A stretch of 64,000 bases of DNA, taken from contig OZ026837.1 of assembly GCA_964023205.1 (NCBI GenBank), forward strand, positions 9,032,088 through 9,096,087. Direction: 5' to 3'. The notes under the pieces are model-generated. The model saw only the letters and a program-made list of their open reading frames with translations, searched no databases and was not told the origin of the DNA. This document shows positions 26,601-39,020 of the stretch, one piece after another. The translations under genes were made by a program, and so were the position numbers. The stretch comes from Lutraria lutraria. Its lineage: Eukaryota; Mollusca; Bivalvia; Venerida; Mactridae. Numbering within the stretch: position 1 is the stretch's first letter; each line of letters begins with the position of its first letter.

Positions 26601-29600
26601 ATAGACCTCTGTTATTCTCAGGCAAGTTTTTCACAATTGTTTTTAAAACAAATTAAATTTTCTTTTTTCCCAGGAGACTGCTTCACCATTGTTTTCAAGC
26701 ATTGATGGATCATGGTGTTCATGCTTCAGAGACACTGGCAGATGCTTTTACAAGTCAGGTTGCTTTATCTCTTCCACAAGTTCTATCAAAGGAAAAAGTC
26801 ATACAACTAGGCTTTGCCTTAGGTAAATTCTCTTTGGTTTACCTACACTACATGGTATTCAGTTGACATGAAAAATTGAGGGTAAAAAATTACCTGTAAT
26901 AGCAGGAGGAAAATGATGTTCCCGATGCGGGGCTCAAACCTACAACCTCTTGCTTGCATGTCCAGGGTGCTCTCTAGACTTGAAAAGTTGGGGGGTCAAA
27001 ATGACCCTTAGCTGATATAAATTTCAAGAGTCAACAAAGTTTCCTATTAATGTAATAGTAAATTTGACCCTTTGGTTCCAATTCTCAAGAGTCAAAAACT
27101 TTAATTTGCTAATTTCAAGAGTCAAAATGCCATTTTAAAGGTCAAAGGAGAGCCTTGATGTCAAATGCTTTACCAAGTAATCAACTGAGTTAATCTGGCT
27201 GTGAATATCACAGCCCTTGGCTGATAATAATTTGAAGAGTCTCCAGAATTCCTACTAACGCTAATCAATAAAACCAGTCAACTATTTACATGTAATATCA
27301 TTTCGCGATGTGGAAATTTAGAGACTTCAATAATAAATAAAAGCTGACAGATTAACAAAAGCTCATCAACTAATTAAGTTTGCAATATTTACTTTACCAA
27401 CAAACATTTACTATTTGTTATGATAAAACTGACATTGTGAATTTTACATGCCCATTGGACTTACAATTTTTTTATTAGGCCCAAAGTTGATTTTACACAC
27501 CCCGGGCATCAGGCGTGTGGCTTATTTTGCAGACTGTTACATTTAAGGATGCATTTTCAAAGCAAATTGTCATATGTTGGGTTGCAGTCTTGCGTATCCA
27601 ACCCTTCCTACTTGTCTTTGAAGTAAATGTCAAAAGGTTCTAAGTGTATGATGGTAGTTCTTGTTTTGCATTGAAAATTTGCTACATCTCTGTATCAAAT
27701 AGAATCTTTCAAAATGTATAATTGCTTTTCAGGAGGGTTTCTCAGTGATGCTGGGTGGTATGAAGATGCGGAGAAGGTTTATAAATCTTGTCTGTCCGTG
27801 TGTCAGGCTGATGAGACAGTATCCAGTCTATGTTTATCTTTGGAGTGTAGTGTTAGGTAGGTCAGGGATTTTGTTTGTTTGTTTATATCGAGTCTTACAC
27901 CCCTTTTCAACAGTCAGAGTCATATGAGGCAGACAGTTCACCTAACCATCGTTCCTAGGAAGAACCAGTACTAGACTCCCATTCTCCGTAAGCAACTGCC
28001 TTCTTTCTCACATAAAGAGACATGGTCGGTAGCTGGGTCGAATGTACAACCCTTTATCAGTGAGAGGCTACAGTGATTTGAAGGCAGCCACCTTGACAAC
28101 GGAGACCGGTCTCAGGGATATTTTCAAGTTTCTGAAGAAGCTGTTAAACATGACTTACAGCATTACAGTACTGTATTATTAGAAGACAAAGATTACCAAA
28201 ATATTTTAAATAGGCCAGAAAAATCATCTGTGTTCTCAGTTGCCCGATTGACCCTAATTTGTGGGCTGAATGAGCATTAAGTTTCCAGTGTATGAATTGA
28301 AATTATTTGGGGTGGAATTGTACTTTCAAAGTTAAAAAAAAGTATTGTGACTTTCCTACCCTAATCTTTTAAATAAGAAAATGTTTCTTTAATGGAGAGG
28401 TAGGGGAGAAATATTTTTTTTTTACAATTTATTTAGTAAAACGCAAAATACACCAGAATGCTATTTTTTCATCCAAAGGTAAAAAATTTGATAGGGGCCT
28501 TTTTAGTGAGTAGGTAGCGTTACCGCAAACTGATCTTTTTAAGGATGGCCTGACTTTTCAAGTATGAGTTAACTCCCTTGCTTATTTCTACAGTTAAAAG
28601 TTCCGATTCTCTTCATTTACAGATTATTACATGTACAAAATTGTAACTGTAAGTACCAAGAAGCTAAACTATCCTGCAAGGAAGCCATGAACATAATAGC
28701 CAAGCTAGATGAACAAGGACTTGTTATAAACAAGGCAACATTGTACACTGAATATTGTGCACTGCTGTTTGCTGAAAGCCAATATGACGAGGTAATCCAT
28801 TTTTGGGGGTTTAAAGTTATAACTTATACCAGAAGCTAGGTTTATTTTTGGATTTTTTTATCTTCCGACATAGGAAATGTTTTCGCAGCTGAGCCGCTTT
28901 GAGTACATCGAAAACATTCAGGATAAAACTTAGACAGGACACCGAAGTCCATATGGAGGTTACTAATGATATGTAATTCTGTGTAACTACAGATTTTGGT
29001 TGTGTGGTTTTTGATTACTACTAGTTTTCAAGAATCATTCTCAGAATTACATACCTTCAAAATGTGTTTAACGTTAACGATTGATAAAATGGGCTTCAAG
29101 TTACCATTGAAAGAGAGACAGGTTGTTTCCATCGTTGGATTCCCTGGATCGGCATGATGGAAAGTAGCCCATGAACAACAACAACAAAATGGCAGCCTGT
29201 CTATTATGTCTGAGGCACTTTTTTTAGACAAATGCTGAGGAGTTCTGATTGGTGAAATAAGTGCATTCTTGACTAATGAATTACTTCCCTTGTTGGTTTT
29301 GATTACATGATTTACCTCCCCCTTTTAAAATTTGTCTCAATTTTTTGTTCCTTTATAAATTTCAGGCATTTAACTATTGTAAATTTGCAATGAAAGAATT
29401 ATCCCTGTCCTTGCCACAGAAAGCTATTGTAGATGTTTTGAGACAATGTTCTAAGGTAAGTAAGTTTGTAATTGAAAGACAATGAGCTATTTATTGACCA
29501 GAGATCTCAAACCTTGAAATCTGAACTGAAATGAATAAAAATGACTGGCCAAAATACATATTGACTAAAATCTTTACTAAAATCAGCAAGAATCATATTA

Positions 29601-32600
29601 GACATTAGAGCCAGTAATTTGTTTAATTTTACTAGTCTTCATCTATATAAATATGATTTATACATACCGTAGCATAATGCATGACATATCATGTTAAAGT
29701 GTTGTGTTTTTTTGTTCAACTCTGTATAATTTACATTGGAGTATCATGGTTGATATCAATATTTTGAAACAGTTCCCTTTCCACTGCCGTCACTTGCTGG
29801 GCGCGTATAAATTTTAATGTCAACCAAAGTACTACTTTATCTGCTATGCGATTGTTTACCTAGTCCCCGTTGCATGTTGCAGTGCATGTCTATGTAACTT
29901 AGTAAGTTCAGTTTCCATGAGTTATTATGAGTACTTTCAGTACTTTGATGTTTACTTGCAGGCTTGTGTTGTGAAAAGAGAATTCAGTAAAGCTGAGGTG
30001 TTGATAAAATATGCTGTGTGTTATGCTAAGTAAGTGATAATGGTCATTATACACATGCTTTCATACTATCATTCATATTGATATTAAGTATAAGAAATTT
30101 CATAATACCATATAAAATCACTTCAATTACACTGCTTGTATTGTCAGATAAGGAATCAACTAATGCCATCCTTACAAAATATTTTGTTTGATGTTAAATT
30201 TGTTTCAATATATGAACAGTATTTTGACAGGTACTTTAAATTCAATGTAAAAAATGAATTGTAAAAAAAGATATCCTTACTGAAAATTTTCTGGTTTGGA
30301 TTACCCCATATAAACATTTTTTAACAATGACCTAAGATTCCTATTGAATTTTTACTTTAAGACTTATGAAAAAATGCACAAAATGTATAACAAATATCAT
30401 ATCGATACAGTATGATTTTTTTTATTGTCAAAATCATTGCTTTATTACTTTCAATTTATTAGAGATGCATTTGGCTGTCATCACCCTAAATATTCAGATG
30501 CTTTGTTGGATTATGGATTTTATCTACTGAATGTTGACTCTATCGCCGCTGCTGTTAAAGTTTATCAAGTGAGTTAAAAACACAAGCTTTTTATTTCATT
30601 TTCATTTCTGTGAGTTTAACATTGTTTTGCAATAAAATTTCAGATATTTACTGCAACCAGCATAATCTAACCAGTTATCAACACTTAATGTATATTTCTT
30701 GTAGTTATTTGTTCTACAAAATGAGACCTTTTTTAGAGTGGATAATAACTTTCATGGCTCTCTTGTAAAAAATGACCCATCTTGTTACAGAATGCTTTGG
30801 ACATCAGACAAGCTGTGTTTGGAGGTAATAACTTACATGTGGCAGTAGCGCATGAAGATCTTTCATATGCGTCCTATGTACAGGAGTATAGTTCCGGTAG
30901 ATTTACTGATGCTAAGTAAGACTTTCAATTTTATTAACAATGATAAAACATTAAATTTGACTTATGTATGTTATGCTCAGTTATACTATAAGAATTAAGT
31001 TAGCAATATTAATGTTGTCTTGTTTAATTTTTTTAATTATTGTTGTTTTTAATGAAAAAAAACCATAACAGTTAGCTTTAATATATATATCGTGTTAAGT
31101 TATACTATACATTATTAATGATGTTTTGTTTTATTTTGTTGTAAAGTTTGGGAGTCTTTTTATTACATATATATACAATAAAGCCTTGATGTTTAGTATG
31201 TCCATCTTATGGACTAAAAAGCTGTTTCAATATTGTGGAGGTCCCCCAAAGTTGAAACATGGAAGATAGCTTACAGATAATAAACTACAGTATAGTCTCC
31301 ACAGAGTGGCCCTCTGTTGAGCAACAACCTCCCTTCAACAACCTCCCACAGCTGCCCTCTGTTGAGCAACAACCTCCCTTCAACAACCTCCCACAGCTAC
31401 CCTCTGTTGAGCAACAACCTTCCACAGCTGCCCTCTGTTGAGCAACAACCTCCCTTCAACAACCTCCCACAGCTACCCTCTGTTGAGCAACAACCTTCCA
31501 CAGCTGCCCTCTGTTGAGCAACAACCTTCCTTCAACAACCTCCCACAGCTACCCTCTGTTGAGCAACAACCTTCCACAGCTGCCCTCTGTTGAGCAACAA
31601 CCTTCCTTCAACAACCTCCCACAGCTACCCTCTGTTGAGCAACAACCTCCCTTCAACAACCTCCCACAGCTACCCTCTGTTGAGCAACAACCTCCCTTCA
31701 ACAACCTCCCACAGCTACCCTCTGTTGAGCAACAACCTTCCACAGCTGCCCTCTGTTGAGCAACAACCTCCCTTCAACAACCTCCCACAGCTACCCTCTG
31801 TTGAGCAACAACCTCCCTTCAACAACCTCCCACAGCTACCCTCTGTTGAGCAACAACCTCCCTTCAACAACCTCCCACAGCTACCCTCTGTTGAGCAACA
31901 ATCTCCCTTCAACAACCTCCCACAGCTGCCCTCTGTTGAGCAACAACCTCCCACAGCTACCCTCTGTTGAGCAACAACCTCCCTTCAACAACCTCCCACA
32001 ACTGCCCTCTGTTGAGCAACAACCTCCCTTCAACAACCTCCCACAGCTGCCCTCTGTTGAGCAACAACCTCCCTTCAACAACCTCCCACAGCTACCCTCT
32101 GTTGAGCAACAACCTCCCTTCAACAACCTCCCACAGCTGCCCTCTGTTGAGCAACAACCTCCCACAGCTACCCTCTGTTGAACAACAACCTCCCTTCAAC
32201 AACCTCCCACAGCTGCCCTCTGTTGAGCAACAACCTCCCTTCAACAACCTCCCACAGCTGCCCTCTGTTGAGCAACAACCTCCCTTCAACATTGGCTTGA
32301 TTTTTTCCCACTGCACACTTTAATTATTAATTTAACCTCTCTAGAGCAACAACCTCTCAACTTACAACATAATTTTGTTTCTCCCAAAGGGTGTTGCTTG
32401 GATAGGTTGCACCAGAGTTGGAAAATAACTTATCATTCTTCAGAGATGATGATATTAGTGAAGTGGTTGCAATGTGAGGTTTCACTGTGTATTATTTATT
32501 CATCACTTTTGAAAAAAAAATCATTATATCATTTTACAGGGACCATGCAGAGAAGGCAATAGAAATCTTAGAACACATTTTACCTAAAGATCATCTCATG

Positions 32601-35600
32601 TTATCATCATCTAAAAGGGTTAAAGGTTAGTGAAGATTTAATCATCTTGTAGTGTTAGATTATGTAAATCATAATGTGATGATTTTGTTCCCAATATCCT
32701 CATAAAGTTAGATAGATAGATTTGTAATAGATTTATATCGGTATCAGAGAGCAACAATTGTTACAATGTATTAGATACATAAATATATTGCATAAATAAG
32801 ATATGCATTAAAGACATTAGCAATTTACCATATCATTCAACTCAGTACCAAGGATAACACAAAAAGAGAGAAACCTTGTTTCTATTGTGGTGGTCCTTGT
32901 AAGTTATAACTGATGGCCTGACATAGAGAGACATGAACTATAAAGTTCTAACAAACTGTCCTACCCTTCAAAATTCAGCACAAAAGTGATCTACATAAAA
33001 GTAGAGAAGGGTTATACTCTCATTCATTTCAAACATAAAGGTTTGAACTTCATGAACACAGAACATAGATATGTGTTACAGCATTCATGTTTGATAAGTT
33101 TTCCAATTTACCATCGTAATTTACTTAGAGCAGGCCCATACAATCTTGAAATAGCTTAGGACTGTTGTGTGATTTGATTGAGAACTCTGCGAAAGTCTTG
33201 CATATTTATAATCCATTATAATAAATTTATTTTCACTTTACCAGCACTAATTCTTGAAGAGATTGCAATAGACAGTCACAATAAAGAAGTGGAGGACAAG
33301 TTGTTGACCGAGGCACAAGAGTTACATCTTCAATCGCTGGCTCTCGCTAGAAAAGCGTTTGGAGAGAACAACGTACAGACAGCTAAACATTATGGCAATC
33401 TTGGTCGGCTGTATCAGTCGATGCATAGATTTCAAGTAAGTATGGATAAAAAAAATGGATGTTAGTTAGAAATATCTTTTTAGAAATTGGTTGGTCTTTA
33501 TGTTAAACAACTGAGTGAATTTAACAAGTGCAGACCTGTAGGTTACACGTTGCACAGAAAGTGTGCTTATCAGCATGCAAATCAGATTGAAAAATGATTC
33601 ACACAATGTTGGATTAACCATCACACCCGTTATATGATTATGTTTCCAAATCTGTATGTTTGTTGAGACCACATATTGTGCTTGTGGCCCCTTTTTAGCC
33701 TGCCATTCCCCCTAAATATCCCTAACTAAAATGCCAACTCTGAATTATTCATCTTAATCCAATAAAAAAACATTAGTTGACTGATTGCATTTTTATGCCC
33801 CCGTATCGATAGATCGGGGGCATATTGTTTTTGGTCTCTCTGTTTGTCTGTCTGTTTGTACCAAACTTTAACCTTGGCTATAAAATCAAAATGCCTGCAC
33901 GTACATCCATCAAACTTCATAATTATGTAGGTCCCTCATGACAACCTCTACAGGGCCTGTGCATTTTCAGGTCAGTAGGTCAAATGTCAAGGTCACTGGG
34001 TCATTGTGTTTAAACTTCATATGTAGGTTCCTCATGACAACCTCTACAGGGCCTGTGCATTTTCAGATCAGTTTGTCAAAGGTCAAGGTCACTGGGTCAT
34101 TGTGTTTAAAAAAATTCCTACATTTCTTTTAGGATACTACTCCTACATTTTTCATGGGATTTTGACGAAACTTTCCCAGACTTGTTGTTACCAAGAACCC
34201 CCGCACATATATTCCGGGTTTTGTGATTTGATCATTTTTGACGGAATTATGGCCCCTTGTTTATTTTGTGCATTTTTCAGTTAAAGGGCACCCGGAGGGG
34301 GCATTGTGTTTTTGAAACACATCTTGTGTCTTTTATTTTAGTGGTCCAGAAACAAACATCCTGAGGATGATTAACCTTTAAAAAATAGAGTCATTGCTTT
34401 TTATTTGATTCAACGTTAATTGTTTGTCCTTTGGTTTTATCAAGTAATTGATATTCCAACTGTCTTACAGTTAAAATAATTGTATCAGAAAACCTGAATA
34501 TCTTTACCAAAGTTCAAAGTAAGCTGTCATGGGTTTTATTTCAACATGTTCTTAGAAGTAATTTAAGATGTATGATAAGCATACACAGAAAATTTGAAAA
34601 TGAATACATTATACATGGTTGTTACATGTTAATGTAATAAAACAATTTTTCCAAAGAATAGTGCTGGTAGTGGTATATTGTATGTGAGAATATAGAGCAT
34701 CATTGTATAAATTGGAAGTTTTTTTATCAATCTTCTAGTAAAAAATGTTGTATGTTATCTCTTATAAAGTTACCCATTTATTACATCATTTTGTCAAATT
34801 AGAAACTCAGCATGATTTTACCTGTTACAATTATTTTGATGGATTAACTTCGTTTAAAAGGGCTTATAACTCTGTGTATGCATTTTAGGAAGCAGAGGAG
34901 ATGCATTTACAGGCAATAGAAATAAAAGAGAGGTTACTAGGCCATGAAGATTATGAAGTTGCATTATCTGTCGGACATCTGGCTTCATTGTATAACTATG
35001 ATATGGAAAAATACAATGAGGCTGAAAAACTATACTTACGGTCTATAGAAATAGGTAAGTCATTAAAGTCGATTGTATTGAAACATTGTAGCTAATATAG
35101 CATCGGGCCGTGGATAATGCGCTGGATTTGTATTCCAGTAATTTGGGTTTGATTCCAGGTTGCAGCTGGTTGTGCCCTACCATGAAAATTTGACAACCAT
35201 GTCGATTTTATCCTACATGTGGAGAGGTTGTTGGTTCCTTGTGGAAGGGTAAGTTAGTACTGGTTAGAATACCATCCAGGGAATATTGTTAGGTGAATCA
35301 GCGGACGTATGTTTCTGAAAATAGTCGGAAGTGGCATTAAACCCAAATAAATAGAAATAAGATTGCCTTTTTAATCTATAAGTTCTTGTTAATGAACACT
35401 ATAATGTACACCATATTTATTAAAAAAACATAATTGACTAATTAGAACACTTAGACCTCAGAATAAAGGCCACCTGTCAATAAAGGACACATTATGTCTT
35501 TCCCTAGGGTGGCCTTTGTTCATAGGATTGACTGTATGTATGTGTATATATGAAGTATCAGTTTATGTTATCATTGAATACCTTGCTTTTAAATTTATGT

Positions 35601-35838
35601 TGCTTTTTTTCCAGGTAAGTTATTATTCGGTGATGGATACTCGGGTTTGGAGTACGATTACCGGGGACTGCTCAGACTTTATCGCCAAGTCGGTAACCGA
35701 CAAATGGCTGAACGTTACTCAGAAATCCTTCAACAGTGGAACAGAATTCGTGATCGAAACAATGCTATACAAGTGAAACCATTAGAATTTGAATTGACTC
35801 CCACTCTCGAAGATTTAGTGACTACGTATTTTAAATAA
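23602..35838 (+). CDS. APPBP2: Amyloid protein-binding protein 2 (APPBP2/PAT1-like), 13 coding exons, 575 aa
   Basis: APPBP2 binds the basolateral sorting signal of amyloid precursor protein, associates with microtubules and serves as a Cullin-2 substrate receptor in vertebrates. Coding exons: 23602-23742, 26034-26122, 26674-26822, 27733-27856, 28623-28791, 29366-29455, 29962-30029, 30463-30568, 30791-30915, 32540-32625, 33245-33435, 34889-35054, 35615-35838. Every junction has GT/AG and the phases join to 1,728 nt including TAA; 575 aa compares with 585 aa in human. The N-terminus MASACALEWVPDSLYN, the internal DYGFYLLNVD and the TPR-rich region NVQTAKHYGNLGRLYQSM to KLYLRSIEIG are strongly family-like. 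TPR-type helices dominate the C-terminal half. The extreme C-terminus after about residue 550 diverges from vertebrates. Introns carry several mobile elements (1, 4 and 9 most clearly). It is head-to-head with the SH2B gene. A clean orthologue by recalled similarity. Confidence 0.95.
23926..25346. mobile_element. 1.42 kb foldback element with composite GGGGTCGAAA ends and 8 bp TSD
   Basis: Both ends are clusters of 'TTCGACCCCTAACT'-type units, in opposite orientation (about 23,938-24,048 and 25,218-25,332), around an AT-rich non-coding core. TCATAAAC flanks it at 23,918-23,925 and 25,347-25,354. No transposase frame is visible. The 8 bp duplication suggests a hAT-type or foldback transposon; it lies in APPBP2 intron 1. 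Confidence 0.8.
25408..25486. repeat. 79 bp hairpin
   Basis: 'ggctatagtccaggc' and 'ctacaccactaaa' are mirrored by 'tttagtgtagtgt' and 'gccttggactatagcc'. Short foldback in APPBP2 intron 1. Confidence 0.7.
26455..26608. repeat. Dispersed repeat 'gggaaggggcc'
   Basis: Second copy of the 16,801-16,940 repeat, in APPBP2 intron 2 just before exon 3. Confidence 0.6.
26963..27156. mobile_element. hAT-like MITE, intact copy
   Basis: 194 bp from CAGGGTGCTC to GAGCCTTG, with ATGTC directly before and after it. It carries the family's 'gtcaaaatgaccctta', 'attctcaagagtcaaaaac' and 'gagtcaaaatgccatttt' blocks. Reference copy for the family in this window; APPBP2 intron 3. Confidence 0.7.
27869..28105 (-). 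mobile_element. tRNA-derived SINE beside APPBP2 exon 4
   Basis: Close sister of the SINE at 8,857-9,084: same 'gtttgtttgtttgttt' tail (seen on plus), 'cagtcagagtcatatgaggc' and 'gaagaaccagtactagac'. It begins only 12 bp after the exon 4 donor. Confidence 0.75.
28966..29260. repeat. Dispersed repeat, copy 2
   Basis: Similar to 229-595 in the same orientation, in APPBP2 intron 5. Confidence 0.6.
31286..32413. mobile_element. Inverted-repeat element with minisatellite-expanded interior (intron 9 of APPBP2)
   Basis: The left end TACAGTATAGTCTCC and right end GGATAGGTTGCACC are degenerate versions of the CAGTGCAACCTCTCC ends of the short element at 41,069-41,281. Before the right end lies 'tctcccaaagggtgttgctt', shared with the element at 59,114-61,987. 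Confidence 0.65.
31310..32290. repeat. 45 bp / 31 bp minisatellite array
   Basis: More than 20 units. The long 45 bp unit runs CCCTCTGTTGAGCAACAACC then 'tcccttcaacaac' then 'ctcccacagct(a/g)'; the 31 bp unit lacks the middle. Long and short units alternate in blocks, so expansion was by unequal exchange. The 45 bp unit is divisible by 3, which opens frames on both strands. No splice sites or conserved start support coding. Confidence 0.9.
33794..34330 (+). repeat. 'gggggcat' interspersed repeat with internal tandem duplication
   Basis: Begins with hairpin 'tatgcccccgtatcgat' / 'atagatcgggggcata', continues with 'gtttgtctgtctgtttgtac', and carries an ~84 bp segment around 'acctctacagggcctgtgca' twice (about 33,936 and 34,032). 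It ends 'gggggcattgtgtttttgaa'. Common repeat style in bivalves (recalled); APPBP2 intron 11. Confidence 0.7.
35103..35355 (+). mobile_element. SINE, core shared with 40,640-40,862
   Basis: Contains 'gtggagaggttgttggttcc', 'ttgtggaagggtaagttagt' and 'gtggcattaaacccaaataa'. APPBP2 intron 12. The 'tagtactggtt' core is also in the SINEs at 8.9 and 27.9 kb. Confidence 0.65.
35448..35535. mobile_element. Degenerate CAGTCAAACCTGTG-family MITE, inverted
   Basis: Reads 'aataaaggccacctgtcaat' ... 'gtggcctttgttcataggat' 'tgactgta', the reverse of the family end at 47,675. APPBP2 intron 12, just before exon 13. Confidence 0.5.
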
Positions 35839-35958
35839 TGGTTTCGGTGTTACATCACATGGTCATAAAACTTGCATTAAATACACATCACTGAATCTTG
35901 TGATAACTGAAGTCAGAACAGGATTCATCAAAGACTGCTGGAATCTTCATTTTGATCA

Positions 35959-35964
35959 AATAAA
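35959..35964 (+). terminator. Candidate polyadenylation signal of APPBP2-like gene
   Basis: AATAAA 121 nt after the APPBP2 stop codon, the first on the plus strand downstream. Another AATAAA lies at about 40,499-40,504, followed by TTATT-rich sequence, so a long 3' UTR is also possible. Confidence 0.35.
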
Positions 35965-36115
35965 TTGTTTGTGTCGTACAAATCGTCTTCACTTGTATAC
36001 TATATTTATTTTGAATCATAAAGTTATTTTTCATTGAATTATGACCTCATTCAATCAGTCATGAAAATAGTGAATTTAAATAATCAGTAAGATAAGGTCT
36101 AATGAATAGTTCTGG

Positions 36116-36237
36116 GCCCATATTCATAAAGCTCCTGATGGAAAATTAATCCTTGAGTTTTGACTTCTATGGTTTTCCCTTAGATTTGATGAAATTCCTT
36201 ACTTAAATCTAAGGACCTTTGTGAATAAGGGTCCTGG
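36116..36237. mobile_element. MITE with GGGCCCATATTCATAAAG ends
   Basis: The left 'gggcccatattcataaagct' is mirrored at the right by 'aaggacctttgtgaataagg' 'gtcc'. The duplicate at 56,262-56,368 has better-preserved ends, and a partial relative begins near 18,493. Confidence 0.7.
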
Positions 36238-38439
36238 TATTTATGTCCTTTTTGTTAATTTTATAGAGACATATTTTTTACCTGTGACTGAGATGAGGCT
36301 AGTATACTGAGGTCTGGCCTCATGGCAGGTTTTATTACATGAATAAATTTGATGGCTTAAGAGAGCATTTTTCTGTAATGGTTATAAAATGTAATATGTC
36401 TGTTTTGTTTGTAAACTACAGGTATGGAATGCTGTTAGTTTGTTAAGCTAAGCTGTTGTGAATTTTCAATGTCCTGAGTTATTTCAGGCAATGAAATTTA
36501 GTATTAATTCTTCATATATTTTTCTGAATAATTAATTCAGAGTATACACATTTTCCTTTGTGATATTAAAGAAAATAGTCATTTTATTATATACTGTAAA
36601 TATATTGTTTTACTTGTTACACAAGCTCTTGTTGTTGTTGCTTTAATTACCGTAAATTCTGAATTTTTTGCGGTTTTGATATTTCTCATATTTTTTTCCA
36701 AGAGAGATTTACTCTCATGTATTTCTGATATCTGTTTTCATTTTACTTGAATTTATTCCCAAATCAGAATTAAATATTTAAGTGAGTAAACAAGATTTTT
36801 TTATAGTTTTTCATTTAACTAAAATTTCTAATTTTATGGTAGGTTTAATGTATCTTATATTGACAGGAAGTATGTTGCATTTATGTACAATATTTGTTTG
36901 TTACGGCTTATTGTTGTTTTTTGCTTTTAGTAAAATATTGGCCCCAGTGTGATGAATAAATACACTTACTGGCATAAGTCTTATCTGGTCCTCCAAAAAT
37001 GCAATATATCTCTTCTTTATGATCATACATGTAAAAAGAAAATAGTACCATCCAAACGAAAACACTATAAGTTGTTTATTTTTATTGAGTTTCAGTGTGT
37101 ACTTCAGGTACAGTATTAGTATAAAGTAGTACACCACATAAAATACCAAGTTACAACTAATGTTAAAATAATCACTGAAGCCCTACTGGATAAGATTTTT
37201 GTCCCTAAGTGTATAAGTCAGTTGTTGATGTTGTGATGCACTGTTAATGATTCAGACATGTTATAAATTAAGGTTTTTTAGTTAAACTGAGGCTATGAAT
37301 GGAAGAATTCTTGAGGGGCCACCACCGTCAAGTAGTTATTAGTCTCCGGCTTGAAATCATTGGCCCCCACATTGTACATATTCTGTTTCAACAACTTTAA
37401 AAGAGTGTTTATTCTTCAATTTTGATGTATTTAATTTTTGAGAATTTTGCAGTTGAAAATCTCATAATAAACACTTGTTCCCAGGATCCAAGGATGTAAA
37501 ACTGTCTGTTAGCTCAAATCTTAAATTTGTCTTTTAATATATCAAAGTTTTATATGATAAAATTGGTCCTGCGCTATTCTGTCAACAGAAGTGATGTTAA
37601 TTTTGTCTGCAATCATGGAACACTGAGATATTTTCATCTAAATTACTTTAATAAAATCGGGATTTGAGCTTGGAGACTGTTCACAAGTTCTAAAATCCTG
37701 GACTATGTAACTACCACTTCGTGTGTGAAACATAATGGAGGAGGCATTAATTTTGTTTAAGATATTCACAAAAATCATACAGAACTCTATTCAATATTCA
37801 GACCACTTTATTATGTGAATCACTCATTTTCAGACTGATTTTTCAGATTTTTTCTATACTTCAAAATGAAACCACCTCAGTCAGGTGATATTTTAGGGGA
37901 GGAGCCTAATAGGTGGTCATAAGATTAATGTATCACTGTACAAGTTATTATTCCAGATATAGGTAAAAACATTCCACAGACATATTTTATGTAATCATTG
38001 GATAGAAATGTTACACTTCACTGCATTTACTTCATCTAGTTAAACAGTTGCTGTTCTCTTAACTAATATTCTTTATACTATTCAGAACTTACATCAGTAA
38101 ATATATTTCTAGACTTAATCCATGACAAAGAGGATGCTGCCTATATAAGATATGGATTTGATCCATGTTTTAAATTGACATGAATTTAAAATGGCTATCA
38201 TATTGATTGAAATTATGATTCATATGAATCTTCATATTAATGACTCATGAATACTGTTAGGTCATATGAATTTTTTTTTAGTTTTTAACAATATGTGTGT
38301 ATTTCAGTAATCACAGGTCACCCGGAAGTTTTGATTTTATGCTTTAATTGTCAGTTCACTTGTAAGACACAGTTAAGGACCTAAGTAAGATAATTGAGGC
38401 TACTTCAGTGACAGGTGCTTGACACATCATCTAGTATAT

Positions 38440-38680
38440 TTAGCTCACCTTAGCAGGACATGCTCAAAGGTGAGCTGTTATGATCAGTCAGTCAATGTTC
38501 GGTGTCTACGCTTGGTGGGGATGTAAACACTCTAGAGGTCATAATTTTGACTGGATGTTCGTCAAACTTTTTCAGAATGTTTGTCTCAATGATATCTTGC
38601 ACAAGTTTGAACATTGGTCATTTGGGGTCCAAAATAAAGAATAAAGGGCAATCATGACCCACTTGTTTTATATAGGTATT
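38440..38680 (+). repeat. 'agctcacc...ggtgagct' interspersed repeat
   Basis: Begins with hairpin AGCTCACCTT / AAAGGTGAGCT followed by 'gttatgatcagtcagtcaat' and 'gtcaaactttttcagaatgt'. This layout is typical of a repeat abundant in bivalve genomes (recalled, not searched). Confidence 0.55.
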
Positions 38681-38777
38681 TGCAGTAAAGTACAACTGTA
38701 TATAACAACGTGATCTTAGTTATACAGGTAGTGAAATATCGTCTATTTTCCTATGAATATGCCTTATAGACGTTATA

Positions 38778-39020
38778 GACAAATAGGCAAAATGAAAACT
38801 ACACAATGAATTTTTTTAAAACTGCATGATCGTAGCATATGATAACAGAAACATTTTAAGCGAAAAAAAATTGGGGGTCACTGATCTATTGATGATTGAC
38901 ATGACCTAAAATAAGCAAAAATTCAAGGGCAGATAACTCAAAAACGAGATCAGTGACCCCCAATTTTTTAATTTTAATTTTAAAAAAATCATTGTTTTGT
39001 TTTCATTTTGCCTATTTGTC
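38778..39020. mobile_element. Foldback element, 243 bp
   Basis: The outer arms of 22 bp are exact inverted copies (38,778-38,799 and 38,999-39,020), built on 'aaataggcaaaatgaaaa'. An inner pair TTGGGGGTCACTGATC / GATCAGTGACCCCCAA also matches exactly. One half recurs at 42,029-42,115. Confidence 0.8.

Noticed and set aside
31259..32323. Series of overlapping open frames on both strands encoding PSVEQQPPFNNLPQL-type or CCSTEGSCGRLLKG-type repeats
   Set aside because: They result from a 45 bp (3n) tandem unit without stops. They lie in an intron of APPBP2, shift frame at every 31 bp unit and have no conserved start or splice context.
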